A stretch of 64,000 bases of DNA from Paragordius varius (lineage: Eukaryota; Nematomorpha), in the NCBI GenBank assembly GCA_964247055.1, contig OZ176052.1:8246001-8310000 (forward strand), written 5' to 3'. The notes under the pieces are model-generated. The model saw only the letters and a program-made list of their open reading frames with translations. It did no database searches and had not been told where the DNA came from. The translations under genes and the position numbers were made by a program. Below are positions 1-13,204 of the stretch, in pieces; within the stretch, counting starts at the first letter, position 1, and every line of letters starts with the position of its first letter.

Positions 1-37
1 TTAAAAAGAATACTTTTTTATATTTTATCATTTAAAC

Positions 38-293
38 CAAAGGTGGCCAAGCCAGACTTAATGTGCGGCCTCCGAAAAAATTGAAAATACATAAAATATA
101 AAAATATGCTCACAAAATCTTAATAAAATTGATATTACTTTAATTTCAAATAAATCCAACTGGCAAGAACTAAAAAAATTGCTATATTGTTTTTGCATTT
201 TACAGTTTTGTGTTTTAAATCTAACTAATTTCTTATGAATGCCCATATATATTTCGAATGTAGCCCGCTAAATCATTTGTGCTGAACACCGCT
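38..293. mobile_element. hAT-type MITE, diverged copy
   Basis: The left end (GGTGGCCAAGCC then GTGCGGCCTCC) and right end (GTAGCCCGC, ATTTGTGCTGAACACC) match the arms of the three better preserved copies at 3059, 7564 and 39842. The termini are worn and no 8-bp target duplication could be recognised, so the limits are approximate. It lies just upstream of the first visible HMG-CoA reductase exon, probably in an intron of that gene. Confidence 0.6.
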
Positions 294-341
294 AATCTAA
301 GTAATATTGATTATTTTAATCACATATACGTATTTATATAG

Positions 342-3300
342 ATATCACATTCCAATGAATTTCCTATTGAAGTTGTAAATGACGAAAATATTGAAGGCAA
401 ATCAACGTTAGTTTGTCAAAATATGGATTCCAACCTAGATTTTAAGGCCCTACTCAAACCTAACCCTTGCGAACAAAATGTCGATTTTGACATGGATAAC
501 AAATGCATTAAAAATATCTATAATTCCAAAACTTTGCCATTAAACAACGAAAAGCGACGTGAAAACAAATTGCTGGATGACAGCAAAATATTTAATTTTG
601 TGTTCTTTAAATCATTATTTGATTCGTTTTCGAAATTGTTTCGCTCCGATTCGTTTTATGTCAAAACTGAATTAAACGATAGCGACCAAGAGGAAAACCT
701 GATTGCGGATTTCAGAGATTCAAATGCTGAAAACAAATGCTTACGGCATGACTTAGAAACTTACATGCTAAACCGAAATAATCAAAAGTCGTTTGGCAAA
801 AAGGTATGATCAGATTTAAAAAAAATATGTTAGAAGTTTTTTTAATAGTCTGCTTTGTTTAATTAAAAACTAAAAGTACTCCCATACTGACTTTCAGATT
901 AATTAGGACCTATGAATTAGACTATTGTTAAATCCATTTTTATGGTCTTTTGTAGCCATAATATATGTATAAACAAGTTTAACCTTGAAACTGTTATGAA
1001 AACATAATTTTATAAATTTTTAGTTGCAATGATGCATAATTGATTTTTCCTGTGTATATTTTGATTAGTCATATTTTTGTACACACTGTTATTATGAAGC
1101 CTTTTTCTTCTAATTTAATAATTTAAGTGACATATAGAAGTGGTTTATTGAAAATTTTTAATTAAATTTGCATAATTTTGAGATAAATGGAAACACTTTC
1201 AATTACAGTTTATATTGCATGATATATAATTTTTCAATAATTTACGATGTATTGTAGGTATATGAAATTTATTTATATTAAACAATTGGTTGATAATCCA
1301 TCAACCATTTTATTTATGCGCCATTATATTGAATTCTTTGGCTATAAATATTATTTTGTGACCACTTAGAATGGTCAAATGTTGGATAATCTGCACGGTG
1401 AAATGGAACCACATTCAGATAATTTTCATGCGAATTCAAATCGTATAAATGGGAAAGAATCTTTTTTGTTGGGTAATCCCGTCATTCAACGCATTAAGGT
1501 CATCATGTCGCTCGGTTTATTGATCGTTCACATTCATTCCCGATTTTTCTTGAGTTATTACAAATCTTCGTCACATCCCATGGCCAGTAGATTGGGTTGG
1601 ACTGCAACGATACAGAAAAGACTTAATCTCTCATCATTATCCACTCACATGGATAATAACAATAATAAAATTATGATGGGGGAAGGAAAGTCTTTAACAC
1701 CTTCTGGATCACTCTTTATATTTTTGGTGACCAGGTGAAATAATTTTTATGCCATTACAGTCTCGTTAATATATTGGTATACGTTTACTCTTTTTTGTAA
1801 CGGAGTAAAATAATTGTATAATGATGGTAAAAAATAGAAGCAATTATGGTTCTATCTCAATATTAATTACTTTTACTTATAAATTATTTCCATGATCAAA
1901 TAATTTTTAACTAATTACGGTTTTTATGGTGAACAGTAAAAATACAAATATGGTTTCATATAGTATATTTTCAGTAAATAATGTTAAAGGGAATGATTTA
2001 CAATATATGTTTAGTTGGGCATATGTGTATTATATTCAAAGATACATTTTATATCGAGTTATTTAAATTTTTGCGATGCTTTATTATTTACTTCGTTAAT
2101 AAAATATTCTTTTGGACATCTCATTTTTTATTTGAGTTTGATGTTTAGCAATTGACTATGTCTATCATAAGTTCGAATTTATAAATATAGTATTTAAATA
2201 ATTGGTCTAATGACATATTGTTTAACCTCAAATTTTTAATATAATTTCTTACATAAATATAATAATTAAACGTTGGTGTTTGTTCATTATTACCAATTTA
2301 TTATCGTATTATACCATAACAATACTCTAAGACTACTTTGTAGTAATTCAAAATATTATCAATTGATCTATTCCTAAAATATTCTACGTTTATAGAATTT
2401 TCGATTTAAAAATCGAGGACTATGTTACAATTATATTTGGGATTTTAACAACTCTGCATTACCATTTTTTACATCAATCAAAACCACGGACCCATACCGG
2501 TGATGATGTATTGGATGATAATTTTGAAAAGAGTCATATCACCGTTAAAGAAAAAGCAAATAGCCATTTTCCCCAAAAAACATCTGATCACAATAATGTA
2601 TTAGTTCGAAGGGATCAAAATATAGTTAATCTTTCGACGCCAGATAAAAAGCCTTTACAAAAAGGTTTAATTTTGGAATATTATTATTAATTTAATTTAC
2701 CCAATAATTCATGATTTGTATTAATTACATTATCAATCTATATATTTTTTATTGTAGCTGATAATAGACGAATATCCTTTATAATTGGAGAATCTCTTGG
2801 TGCTAATGATAAAGTCGAAAAATCTGATCAAGCGATACAGACCGAAATCGAGGTTTGTGCTATATAAGAAAAAAATCGACTTACAATCTATAATATCGTT
2901 TAATTTGAAAAATAGGCCACCATTTTTATCAAGATATAATAATAGTAGTATAATAATGCTAGGGATTAAAAATGTCGATTATTATTGTTCACAAAATACT
3001 ACTTTTAAGATTTTCTACGTATAAATAGTTTAAAGTTTACATGTTTTATAGTGTAGATCAGGGGGTGTCCAACACGCGGGCTGCAGGCCGCATGCCACCC
3101 TCTAAAATATTTCCGCAGCACGCGAGAAATTGCAAATACCTAATATTACAAATCTAAGTAAAATTAATTTTTTTAACAAATTTTCTGGCAATGAACTGGC
3201 AAAATTTTTTAAAATAACTAATAGTTTTTCAGTCCTAATCTAATAAAATATTTGTTTATACCCATATACTTTGCGGATGCGGCCCTTCAATATTTTGTAT

Positions 3301-6300
3301 CTGAAAATGCTGCATGCGAAGCCATTTGTGTTGGATACCCCTGGTGTAGATATAAAAAAGATGAGGCAAGTTACTTAAATTGAAATAACTTTTATATCAA
3401 TCTACATTGTTATGGCATTTGTATTTGCAATACTAATATTTGATATAAAATGTAATTTTCGCCATAATGCATATTACCATAAAACATTGTTTACAGATTA
3501 TTGTATTCTTTAAATAATTTATAGAAAAGTACTCTAAGTTTAATACACCAAGAAAGTTTTGCCGAACCTGTTGTTGATCGAAATTTTCAACTTAACACGA
3601 AGGATTATAACATTCTTAAGGGATATATAAATAAAACTATACCATCTCAAAACCTTGATCAAGTTTGCGGCAATGATTGGGAAAAAGCAATACTTATTCG
3701 CAGGCTTGCCATTGCTTATAATCAAAAATATGGAGCTGTCAGTTGCGATGAAAACAACTTAATAGGTTTTATATTTTATTTAAAGCTCTATTTATCAAAA
3801 ATGAATTTTTATCATTTCTTAGATTTAATTAATGAATTAAATGATGAATATGATGGATTTTCCGGGATACCATTCAATGGTTACAGAGATTATGGGTTGG
3901 TCAGTGGTGCATGTTGTGAAAATGTCATAGGCTTTATGCCTCTACCTTTGGGTAACATTTATTCTATTATTTAGCGATATTTTAATGAAATTTAAATACG
4001 TTTTCACCTATTGTTATTTAATTATTTTAAGTTCCGAAATATGTATACTATATTTTTAATCCAATTTACTCTCAAACCATTTATAAACTTTCATATTTAA
4101 TTAAAATACATATTATAATTATTATGATAGGCATTGTCGGACCACTCATTGTTAATGGTCGATTCTATTACGTCCCAATGGCGACCACAGAAGGATGTTT
4201 AGTGGCGAGTACTAATAGAGGATGCCGTGCTATTACAGTACACAATTATTATATATTTAATTCATGCGAATTTCAATTTGGTTATTTTTAAAATTAAAAA
4301 TTTCATATGTCTAAAACAAAACCTATAAAGATCTCGTCCTGTTCTATAAACTTGCAAATGAATTATTTAATAACATTGTTTCAATAATAACCGTTGATTT
4401 ATAAATAATTTTAATAGGATTTATATTTTCTCATGTTTAAAGAATTAATTTTAAAATCGACTCATCTAACCTTATTACAGTCGCTTTGATACTTATAATA
4501 CCATAAAATTAATGAAATCGATTTTAACATGTTTTATTACGTACAAAATTTCTGTATTTATACAATGCTGAAAAGAATATAAATAAAAATAATGTCCCAT
4601 TATAGGCAACTATAGATAAATCCATTGTTTAATATAAATTTTATGCGTAACATATTTTTTTGATAAGTTTGCCAAAAAATATCTAGCCTTAAAATTTTAG
4701 GAAAAAACGAAGTTAAAAAACCAAAGTTGGCATTAATGGGAAAATTTTTAGTTATACAAAACTTTCATATATAGGACAATATTTTTGCCATAAATTACAA
4801 ATTTACATACAGGAGAGTGTAAAACATTTTTCCCTAACGAAACAACCACAAAATCAGATGGAATCCTTTTCAACTCTATCAACCATTACATCGCTTGCTC
4901 AAACCGATTTTAACAATAACGATGTATGCAGCACAAATGAAATGCCTGTGCCTGGAGTCAGTGCCCATTTATTTGGTGATGGGATGAGTCGGGGACCAGT
5001 CATTAAATTTCCCACTGCGGCCAGAGCTGTGGCCGTTAAGGCTTGGTGCGAACAACCGCAAAATAGAGTCGAGATTAGTCGGATATTTGAGGCTACGAGT
5101 CGATTTTTGACGCTGACTCACCTTCAATTTGCAATCGCTGGTCGGCGCCTGTATATACGGTTCAAGGCACAGACTGGTGATGCCATGGGCATGAATATGA
5201 TGTCAAAAGGTTTTTAATTTTATTGTCATACACATATATTTGGGTGTTGAGTATATAACTTTGGTTTCATAAAGACTTGGTTTAACGAATCTTGAATATA
5301 GAGTTTACCGAATTTGAGTATTATATGTATAATTTTTTGTTACACTTAGGCTGTGATACAGTATTAAAATTCCTTGCATCTCATCATTCCGATATGGAAA
5401 TCGTTAGTGTTAGCGGTAATTTTTGTGTGGATAAAAAGGCATCAACGTTGAATTGGATAGAAGGACGCGGTAAATCTGTCGTGTGTGAAGCACTCATTTC
5501 CCAAGATGTTGTTTCAAAGGTACGTGATATTTATCGCATAAATTTTGAAACGCGAGACTTCTAAATTAAAATTTGTCAATATCAAACAAAGGATTCATCA
5601 GATTGATTATATATATATTACATCCATCTTTTTCAGCGGTAAAAGGATAAAAATCTATACCATTAAAATATTATTATTAAAAGTTTTATATCATATAATA
5701 AAAAAAATAAAAGCATTAGCATAAGGAAACAAGATAAGAAGAAGATAACATTATCCTCTTCCGCTCCATTAAAGTTATTTTCTATCAAAAATTTTAATTC
5801 GCATAAAGTTCAAACGAATTAGAGTTTATCCAATTTTTGAGAAGCGACCAAATTTTACTTCAATTTTTAAAAACACAATATACATTTGAACTGAGTTTTG
5901 AGTTAATAGCATTAACGACTATAGAAAGTGTTTTTATAGTAGTTTAAAATATAAAAAAAATTACAAAATACCTAATATGCTTTACATAGATTTGCTAATT
6001 AATTTTTAAAGCAAAAAGCTTGTAAAAAATTGATGTGATAAAGCATATATTCAAAAGAATATATCTCAATCCTAACTTTTTTGCCACTAGCTCGTCTCAA
6101 CTGGTCACGACAATGGGTAGTTATTGTCCGACAAAAATTTAACAAACATTGTTTAGTTTGTGAAATATAAATGATATATATATTAACAATATTTTTAAAG
6201 TGTCTAATAAAAAGCGATATTTTTAAAATTACTTGTTAGCTCCAAAAAATACTATGAGAATGCTGATATATTTATTTTTAGAACAGGGTGTCGAACACGC

Positions 6301-7512
6301 TTTGTTCGGTAAGCAAAAGTGTTCCAAAAAATGTTGAAAAATCAAAAATTGGATTTGGAATCAAAAATTTACGATTAAGAAGATATATCATCCAAAATTA
6401 GGCAATTAAATAAATAAAAATTTTATAACAGCCCCCGAAGACATTGTGCACCGCCCTATTAGAATATATATTTTATTAATAATTTTCTTTGATACAATTT
6501 TTGCTTTATTAAATTATTTTCTATTTACGAGCTATTTCCCCTTATACAAATGGTTTATTTTGCCGCTTATTATCATCAAAACTTAAAAAAGTCTAGAATC
6601 TAATCTTTGTTTTAATAATAAAAACACCTTATGAGTTTCATATTTTTATATTTATAATCTTCATTGTAACACGTGATTATTAAAGTTAACGCATCCTATA
6701 AATTTATGAGTTTAAATTAATTTCTCAGGTGTTAAAAACAACCGTACCTGCTTTGGTTGAATTAAACCACGATAAAAATTTGGTGGGATCCGCCTTGTCT
6801 GGAACAGTTGCTGGTTCCGGTTGTAATGCTCATGCAGCAAATATTGTTGCCGCCATTTATATTGCTACTGGACAGGTAATATATTATAAATGGATAATTT
6901 TAATTATATTTTTACCTTTTATGTGACATTATTTTTTCAATTATTTTAAAGACAAGTAGCGTTTGAAAAACGTATTATTTATGATTTTAGGATCCGGCAC
7001 AAGTTGTTACAAGCTCTAGTTGTATGACTCTAATGGAGTATGGTGGACAACATGGACAAGACCTATTAATTTCTTGTACTATGCCATGTTTAGAATTGGG
7101 TACCGTGGGAGGTGGAACTATACTTTCGGCTCAAAAAGCTTGTTTAAAAGTAATCAACGTTTCTTTTGTGAATAGTTTGAAAGCACTGACTAGTGCAATA
7201 AAATCGATGAAAATATTTTTATTTATTCCATACCATAAATCTTTAATTTATACATAAATGATTAGTTTTGTACAATTTTTTTTCCAAACTTGATCAAAAG
7301 TACGAAATTATACACGAATTTTAACCAATCCTTTTCTCCTCTTTGTATGCTAGATCATGGGTGTTGATGGTGCTCATGCTACTAAACCAGGGAATAATGC
7401 CATCCTTTTTGCACAAATTGTGTGTTCAGCAGTTTTAGCCGGTGAACTTTCTTTGCTATCGGCCCTATCAGCTGGTCATTTAGTCAAGAGTCATTTGAAA
7501 TATAATAGGTAA
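342..7512 (+). CDS. HMGCR: HMG-CoA reductase, 3'-most twelve exons (5' part outside window)
   Basis: Rate-limiting enzyme of the mevalonate pathway: it reduces HMG-CoA to mevalonate with NADPH, in the ER membrane. Exons by GT/AG and phase: 342-803, 1370-1734, 2396-2664, 2758-2852, 3525-3765, 3823-3951, 4131-4237, 4813-5209, 5350-5519, 6729-6875, 6991-7149, 7354-7512; together 899 codons plus stop in one frame. The first exon is assigned by phase only. The second holds the end of the membrane domain ([19 protein letters not shown]), the third a last membrane segment and a long linker. Catalytic motifs follow: [71 protein letters not shown] and AGHLVKSH, so the active-site Glu, Lys, Asp and His are present. 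Oddities: about 45 extra residues before DGMSRGP with loss of the usual GGGASSR, and a very short tail. The stop at 7510-7512 overlaps a possible donor (AG/GTAAAAG), so a further small exon cannot be excluded. Confidence 0.96.
3059..3343. mobile_element. hAT-type MITE with perfect 8-bp target duplication
   Basis: A 285-bp element starts CAGGGGGTGTCCAAC and ends GTTGGATACCCCTG. It is flanked on both sides by GTGTAGAT (3051-3058 and 3344-3351). The 8-bp duplication and CAGGGG termini are typical of hAT transposons. There is no coding capacity. It sits in the intron between the 2758 and 3525 exons of HMG-CoA reductase. Confidence 0.92.
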
Positions 7513-7563
7513 AAGTAATTTTTATAATGTGGTATTATTACGGGATGATGTTTTTGTATAAAC

Positions 7564-7773
7564 CAGGGGTGTTCAACACAAATGACTTCGCGGGCCGCAT
7601 TTTTGGAGTAAAAAATATATGGGGATTAATAATTATTTTATTAGATTTTAAACATTGATAATTTTTGCTAGTTCATTGACATTAGGAAAAATTTATTTAA
7701 TGATTAATTTAACTTCGTATGAAATTCGCGAGCTGCAGAATTATTTTGGAGGGCCGCATGCTGGATACCCTTG
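7564..7773. mobile_element. hAT-type MITE, short copy with perfect target duplication
   Basis: A 210-bp element begins CAGGGGTGTTCAAC and ends GCTGGATACCCTTG. It is flanked by the 8-bp repeat GTATAAAC (7556-7563 and 7774-7781). Same family as 3059-3343 but shorter inside. It lies about 50 bp past the HMG-CoA reductase stop, in its 3' UTR or a last intron. Confidence 0.92.
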
Positions 7774-7781
7774 GTATAAAC

Positions 7782-10099
7782 GATTGTAAAATTTCGTGAA
7801 ATTATCCTACAAACGAAAGTTAGACTGAAACTTAACTTATAAATCATACTTGTCATAAAATTAAATCTTAAAGTACCAAATGATGAGTGAAACCGTCCAT
7901 CAATAGTAATCACTCACTAGTTTCGAGCTGTTTACTCATTAGTATGATATAACTTTATATTTGCATTTTATTATGTAAGTTTAATAACAAATTTCAGTCC
8001 AATTTTTGTTTATGATTGGATTTAACAATTGTTTAAATAATTTATGATTGAACTATTAATTATTATTACAGATATTTATATTTTTTATCAAATAAAGATC
8101 GCAAAAAAATCTAAACGTATCAACATCCTAAGCAATGGATATGGATATGTGACGAAAGCAGTTGTTCAATGTGATATTACAATTCTTTATCTTTATCAAA
8201 ATTATCGAGTCTCTTTTATTTATTTACTTAAATTCATTTTTCTATGACACTATGATTTTAATCTAAGTTGAATTTTTAACTTTTATTTCGCCAAACTTAG
8301 TCAATCTTTAATTATATAAATTATCCCAATGTATGTAATATGTATAAAATTATTTATTTATATACAATCGCGTTTTTATTTTTACTACTTGCACATCATC
8401 ATTTTAAATAATCCAAATTATTTAGGCCAATTTTTCAAACAAATTATTATAACGTTTTAATATTTTCTATGGAATAATTATCCATAATCCAATCAATGCC
8501 GCCATTAGTTTCCTTGTTGTTTGATTGTATTTTATGAAATGTTCCAATAAATCTTTAAATATATAGAAATAAATGATAAATATAATCTAAATTTTAAATT
8601 TGGAAATACAATCGTTTGGTCAATTTGTTATTATTTTATCTAAACTTTTTTTTTAAAAAACGATTAATTTAAGAAAAAAACTCTCTAACGCATATAAATG
8701 TTTCCTAATAAATATAGTTATGGGATTAGAAAAATTAAGGTGTTATAATATATTTTCCAAACAAAAAGATATTACAGTAACATCAAGCCAGCCTATAATC
8801 TTCGGTTAAAAAAGTTAAAGAAAATAATATCCAATAACGATCCATGTTTAAATATGCATTATTTATTCTCTCATGATCTTCTGTCCACTTAATTTCTTAA
8901 ATTCCTTTTTGAGCGCTTACCGAGCTGTCCATTTCCTTTACAGTTTACCTTTCTGAACCAGTGATAGGTTTGACCATACAATAATTTAATACATATATTA
9001 TTTATGCGTCCATTTTTGATACCTTATTAAATTTGGTTGTTACTTTCCCTTGGTATAAGGTTTTTGCGCTGGATATAAATATGTAATCCTATTTGGAGTA
9101 ACTAAGCTTGATAATATTGTAAACACCATATTTAACACAACTTATTAAGTACCTGGTTTTTATATCTTAAAATCTAGCAAACCTGCTCTTATAATTTCGC
9201 TTATTTCGTAAGGGTTTGTCATATATCGAATTATAATTCAGTCTCTAAGCGCAACTTTAATGATAGTACTTCCTAAGTAATCTAACGCTGTTAGTTTAAG
9301 ATAAAGTTGGTTGTTCCTCTATCAGGGGTATTGATGTAGGCGGTAATTTTCTATAAGCATTTCTAAACCTTATTTTTTAAACGTCTCCAAACATAAGCAA
9401 TGTATTTGAATAACTTAAACTAATTTATTTTTTAATTAGTGACCTAGATATGGATACTCATATTTTAAGTGTAAATTAATTTTTTTAAAAAACTCATGAC
9501 ATATAATACGGAAAAAACGTCAATTATTTTTCACAAAAACTATGGTTTTACCACCTTTTTTCCTATAAAAAATATCTAACAAAATATAATTGAGAGTATT
9601 GTCATTTTACAACTCTCTCCCTATGATAAAAGCTTCAAAAACAGTTTAAAAATTTGTCTAACTTTTTGTGTTTGTTCATATTTTACTCTAAGTTTTATTG
9701 CTATCTTTCATCTTTCAGTAATGGCATGGTTTTGTTAATATTATTTAATAAATGGGAAAGATGATAGGCATGCGTAAATAAAATATTTGTATAACATCAA
9801 GTTTAAAAAGCGAGTATCTATAATTTTTTATAAGATGTTGGTTATACGTCGTAGATCTAATTACAAATAAAGATTTGGTAGTAAATAGGTACACTTGTCG
9901 GATGATTTTTTAGTCAATAAAAAAATTAAACTATCTCTTTCTTTGTCTATAAAAGGCGAATTGGAATTTAACTGATTTTAGAGCTTTAACATTCCCACTT
10001 TAATAATGAGTACGGGAAATTTGGGCTGTTTCAGCGAAACTCTGACACATAAGTCAGATAATGTATATATATAAGAGAATGGTTACCTTTCAAATAAAA
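7782..10099. other. AT-rich stretch without a recognised gene
   Basis: No conserved protein was recognised on either strand. A GC-richer patch at about 8880-9000 can be read on the minus strand with a possible 25-nt GT/AG intron, but it resembles nothing I know. The 3' end of the minus-strand MAIP1-like gene probably lies in the upper part of this stretch. Confidence 0.5.
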
Positions 10100-10649
10100 A
10101 CAATTAAAAAAATTTACATATAAATATATACTTTGACAGAAATTGTGCAAAAAATCCCGACTCAGAATTATGCTTAATTACAAAATAAATGACATCAATT
10201 GAACAGAAAAGATTATCTAAAATATATATATAAATTTACTTTTATCTTCCTTAGTTTGAATTTTGTGTGGATATACCAAAAGAATATTATCTTCTTTTAT
10301 TGGAAATAAGCTGGAAACATCTTTTCTATGCTTTAATTTATCTAAGATATTTCGACACTAAATTAAAACTAATATTACATCATGACTCGTTAAGTCAGCA
10401 ATCATTTTATTATTGTTATCAGTCAAATATTCGGAAACGGTAAGAAAAGCCTATTTATCATATATGATAAACTTGTTTAGCACCCAGAGTAAATGAGGCA
10501 ATATCGAATTCATTATCATAATTATTACGTATGTAGTTTTGTTTAATCCAATTGTTTAACTTTGTAATGGGATTCACCAAATATAAAATTTTAGCGTTAC
10601 TATTAAATCGTGCAAATTGAAAAGCTCTAAAAGGGATAAGGTGTAACAT
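10100..10649 (-). CDS. MAIP1-like mitochondrial protein, 3' end unresolved
   Basis: Exon 1 (10473-10649, 59 codons from ATG), exon 2 (10379-10450), exon 3 (10240-10357) and the start of exon 4 (from 10216) are joined over GT/AG introns of 22, 21 and 23 nt. The joined protein has a basic, presequence-like start (MLHLIPFRAFQFARF). It then has NPITKLNNWIKQ, a YDNEFDIASFTLGAKQ segment and AFLTVSEYLT. This order and spacing match the m-AAA protease-interacting protein family (MAIP1/C2orf47, Tim44-like domain), whose vertebrate members read NPF-x-W followed by EFT-x-GAKQAF. Known members work in the mitochondrial matrix with the m-AAA protease and in EMRE maturation; this role is inferred by homology only. 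Without splicing, the frame stops inside introns 1 and 2. Later exons (below about 10130) could not be placed. It is convergent with HMG-CoA reductase. Confidence 0.62.
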
Positions 10650-10706
10650 GTGTTACGGCATAACAACCATCGATCTGATTAACACTTGAATACAACACAT
10701 TCAAGT

Positions 10707-11975
10707 CCTTCGATTCAAATTGGGGTAGTAAATACCCCAGGCCTGTTTAAAATTAAATTCTTTAAAAAATATAGAAGGAATCGAAACCATGGCAAAATTT
10801 TGCACTTATCTAACATTAATAAACCGAAATATATATAAAATTTTATTCAAAAATACTTGATAATACTTATTTTAAGCTAAAACCGAAAGATAAAAATTTC
10901 GTCATCGTGACATTCTCAAATTGTAAAATTAAAAAATTATGAAAACTAAACCGCTTTTTCTATTTCTATCAATGTTAGATGTAATTTATATAAAAAATTA
11001 TCTTTAGTTTTACCCTTAAAATTAAATAAAAACGATATTTTGCAAAAATTTTGTAAAATAAAAATGGCGTCGAAGTAGTTTGAGATGGAGCTTTTTTTTC
11101 ATAACAAAATTTTATCAAGATATTTTGGCATATTTATATAATATTTATCAGGATAGAAGCATAAATTTAAATTAGAACCGTTTTCTTTAGTAGTTTTTAA
11201 AAATATTAATTTAAATTTAGTCTGGGGTATTTAGATACCCCAATTTGAATCGAAGTGTTAAATAAAAAATTAGCTTTAATATTTAAGAAACCATGGCAAA
11301 ATTTTGCACTTATATATCATAATAAACCGAAATATGTAGAAAATTTTATTCAAAAATATTTGAGATTACTTATTTTAAGCTAAAACCGAAAGGTAAAAAT
11401 TTCGTCAACGTGACATGTGTGCAATGGTAAAATTAAAAAATGATAGAAAATAAACCGCTTTTTTATATCAATGTTAGATGTAAATAAAAAATTAGCCTAA
11501 ATTTTACCCTTAAAATTAAATGAAGACGATGTTTTGCAAAAATTTTGTAAAATAAAAATGGCGTTGAAGTAGTTTGATATTAAACTTTGGTTAAAACAAA
11601 ATTTTATTTAGATATTTTGGCATATATATATACTTTTTATTAGGATAGAAGTATAAATTTACATTGCGACCGTTTCATTCATAGTTTTTCAAAAATCCTA
11701 ACTCAAATTAAGTCTGGTGTATTTAAATACCCAATTTAAATTGTTAAATGAAAAATACATTTTAGCTACCAAATCAAATAAACACGATATTTTGCAAAAA
11801 TGCTGTAAAATAAAAATGGCGTTGAAGTAGTTTGATATTTGTCATCAAACTAAATTTTTTAAATATTTTGGCTCATACTAGCAGAAATTTAATTGGAACC
11901 ATTTTCGGTAGTTTTTTTAAAATATCCACTTAAATAGTGTCTCCGGTATTTCGATACCCCAATTTAAGTCGTAGT
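10707..11975. repeat. Array of three nested or tandem copies of a TIR-MITE
   Basis: Copy 1 (about 10707-11257, 550 bp) is a whole element. Its left end reads CCTTCGATTCAAATTGGGGT and its right end is the inverted complement (ACCCCAATTTGAATCGAAG), each followed inward by another TACCCC/GGGGTA palindrome. Copies 2 (about 11258-11745) and 3 (about 11746-11975) repeat the interior (TTTTGCAAAAATTTTG, AAAATGGCGT, GAAGTAGTTTGA) and each has a right end. They lack left ends and become progressively shorter. No protein is encoded. A full copy lies in the LINE at 49915 and a half copy at 29735. Confidence 0.85.
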
Positions 11976-13204
11976 GTTTAAGAATTTAAAAATATCTTTT
12001 TGGGGTATTTTGTTCAAAGGCTTAAATTAATGAATGTTGAAGCTGAGTAGAGACGGTATAAAAACATTTTAGGGTAATACGAAAACGTTTCTATTAAAAT
12101 CAATGATTCTGAAAATTTTCCCAGAATTTTGAATGATACCTTTGTTCGTCTTCTTATGTGAAAAACACGATTTATATTAAACCAATATTTGGAGACTGAA
12201 TTTTTTAATCAATGATCTGAGTGGAAGGAAATGCTTTGCATCATCGATTTAAAAGAAATGGTTTTTTAATATCATTATACCGCTTTCACCAGAAAAATAC
12301 CATAAAATACCTACAATATTAACCTAATTTAATATTATATCATGAATTCTTAAAAAGATTTTGGTGTGGTAATTTAATATATATATTTTTCTCGCAATCT
12401 TAGCATGTTTGCGTTAACAGATGAAACTAGCCCATTTTGAGGGGCAAAAATAAAGACTTACGGCACCTTTAAAAAATAAAATTTGTAAAATTTGCTTTCT
12501 ATTATTTTATAAAATATTTTTGGGTTATGTATTTTTGGAATAAGGCATTTAGCTTTGACAAAAATATTTTATTTAGTACGATATGCTCTAATTTTGCGAT
12601 TTCTCGATGTGGAGCACTCGGCAGAAAAGTGTTATTTTATTCTTAAGTGACTCATAAAACCACCATGAAAATCCCTGAATAATTTCTATTAAGAGTCACT
12701 ATTTGGGTAGTTAAAAATAAATATAAGATATTTTTTTGACTTTTTATGAATTCAGGCCTTAAGCAAGTAGCCAAAGCCTTGGTATTTGAATCTATTTACC
12801 ATTAAATAGTAACTTCAACAATTTATTGGGATTTTTTATATTAAATTTTTATAGTTAATCACTTAAATATATAAATTCGTAGTAAAATAAATTAAAATTC
12901 ACAAAACCTCCAATAATTCACAATTTTTCAAAAATTAGTTTTCTTTATCACAGAGATTCCGTTAAAATTTATGTTTAAAACTTGGAAGTTTTTTTGGGTA
13001 AAGGCCATTTTTTCAATTAAGCATATATCAAAACTCGCCACAGATTTGGGCCAGATTGACTAAAATGGTTGAAATATCATTTAAAACTTTATGATGCATC
13101 ATGCTTTGACTAGGAGGTACGGTACACATATGAATTTACAAAATAAGCCACAAACTTTCTATTACACAATATTTGTCAAAGTCAATTTATATAAATTACC
13201 GAAG
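11976..13204. other. AT-rich intergenic stretch with a fold-back fragment
   Basis: Positions about 12490-12690 resemble, in inverse orientation, one arm of the fold-back repeat at 26.8-28.2 kb (shared text such as GGAATAAGGCATTTAGCTTT and an ACCACCATGAAAATC-like end). Nothing else recognisable was seen. Confidence 0.45.
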
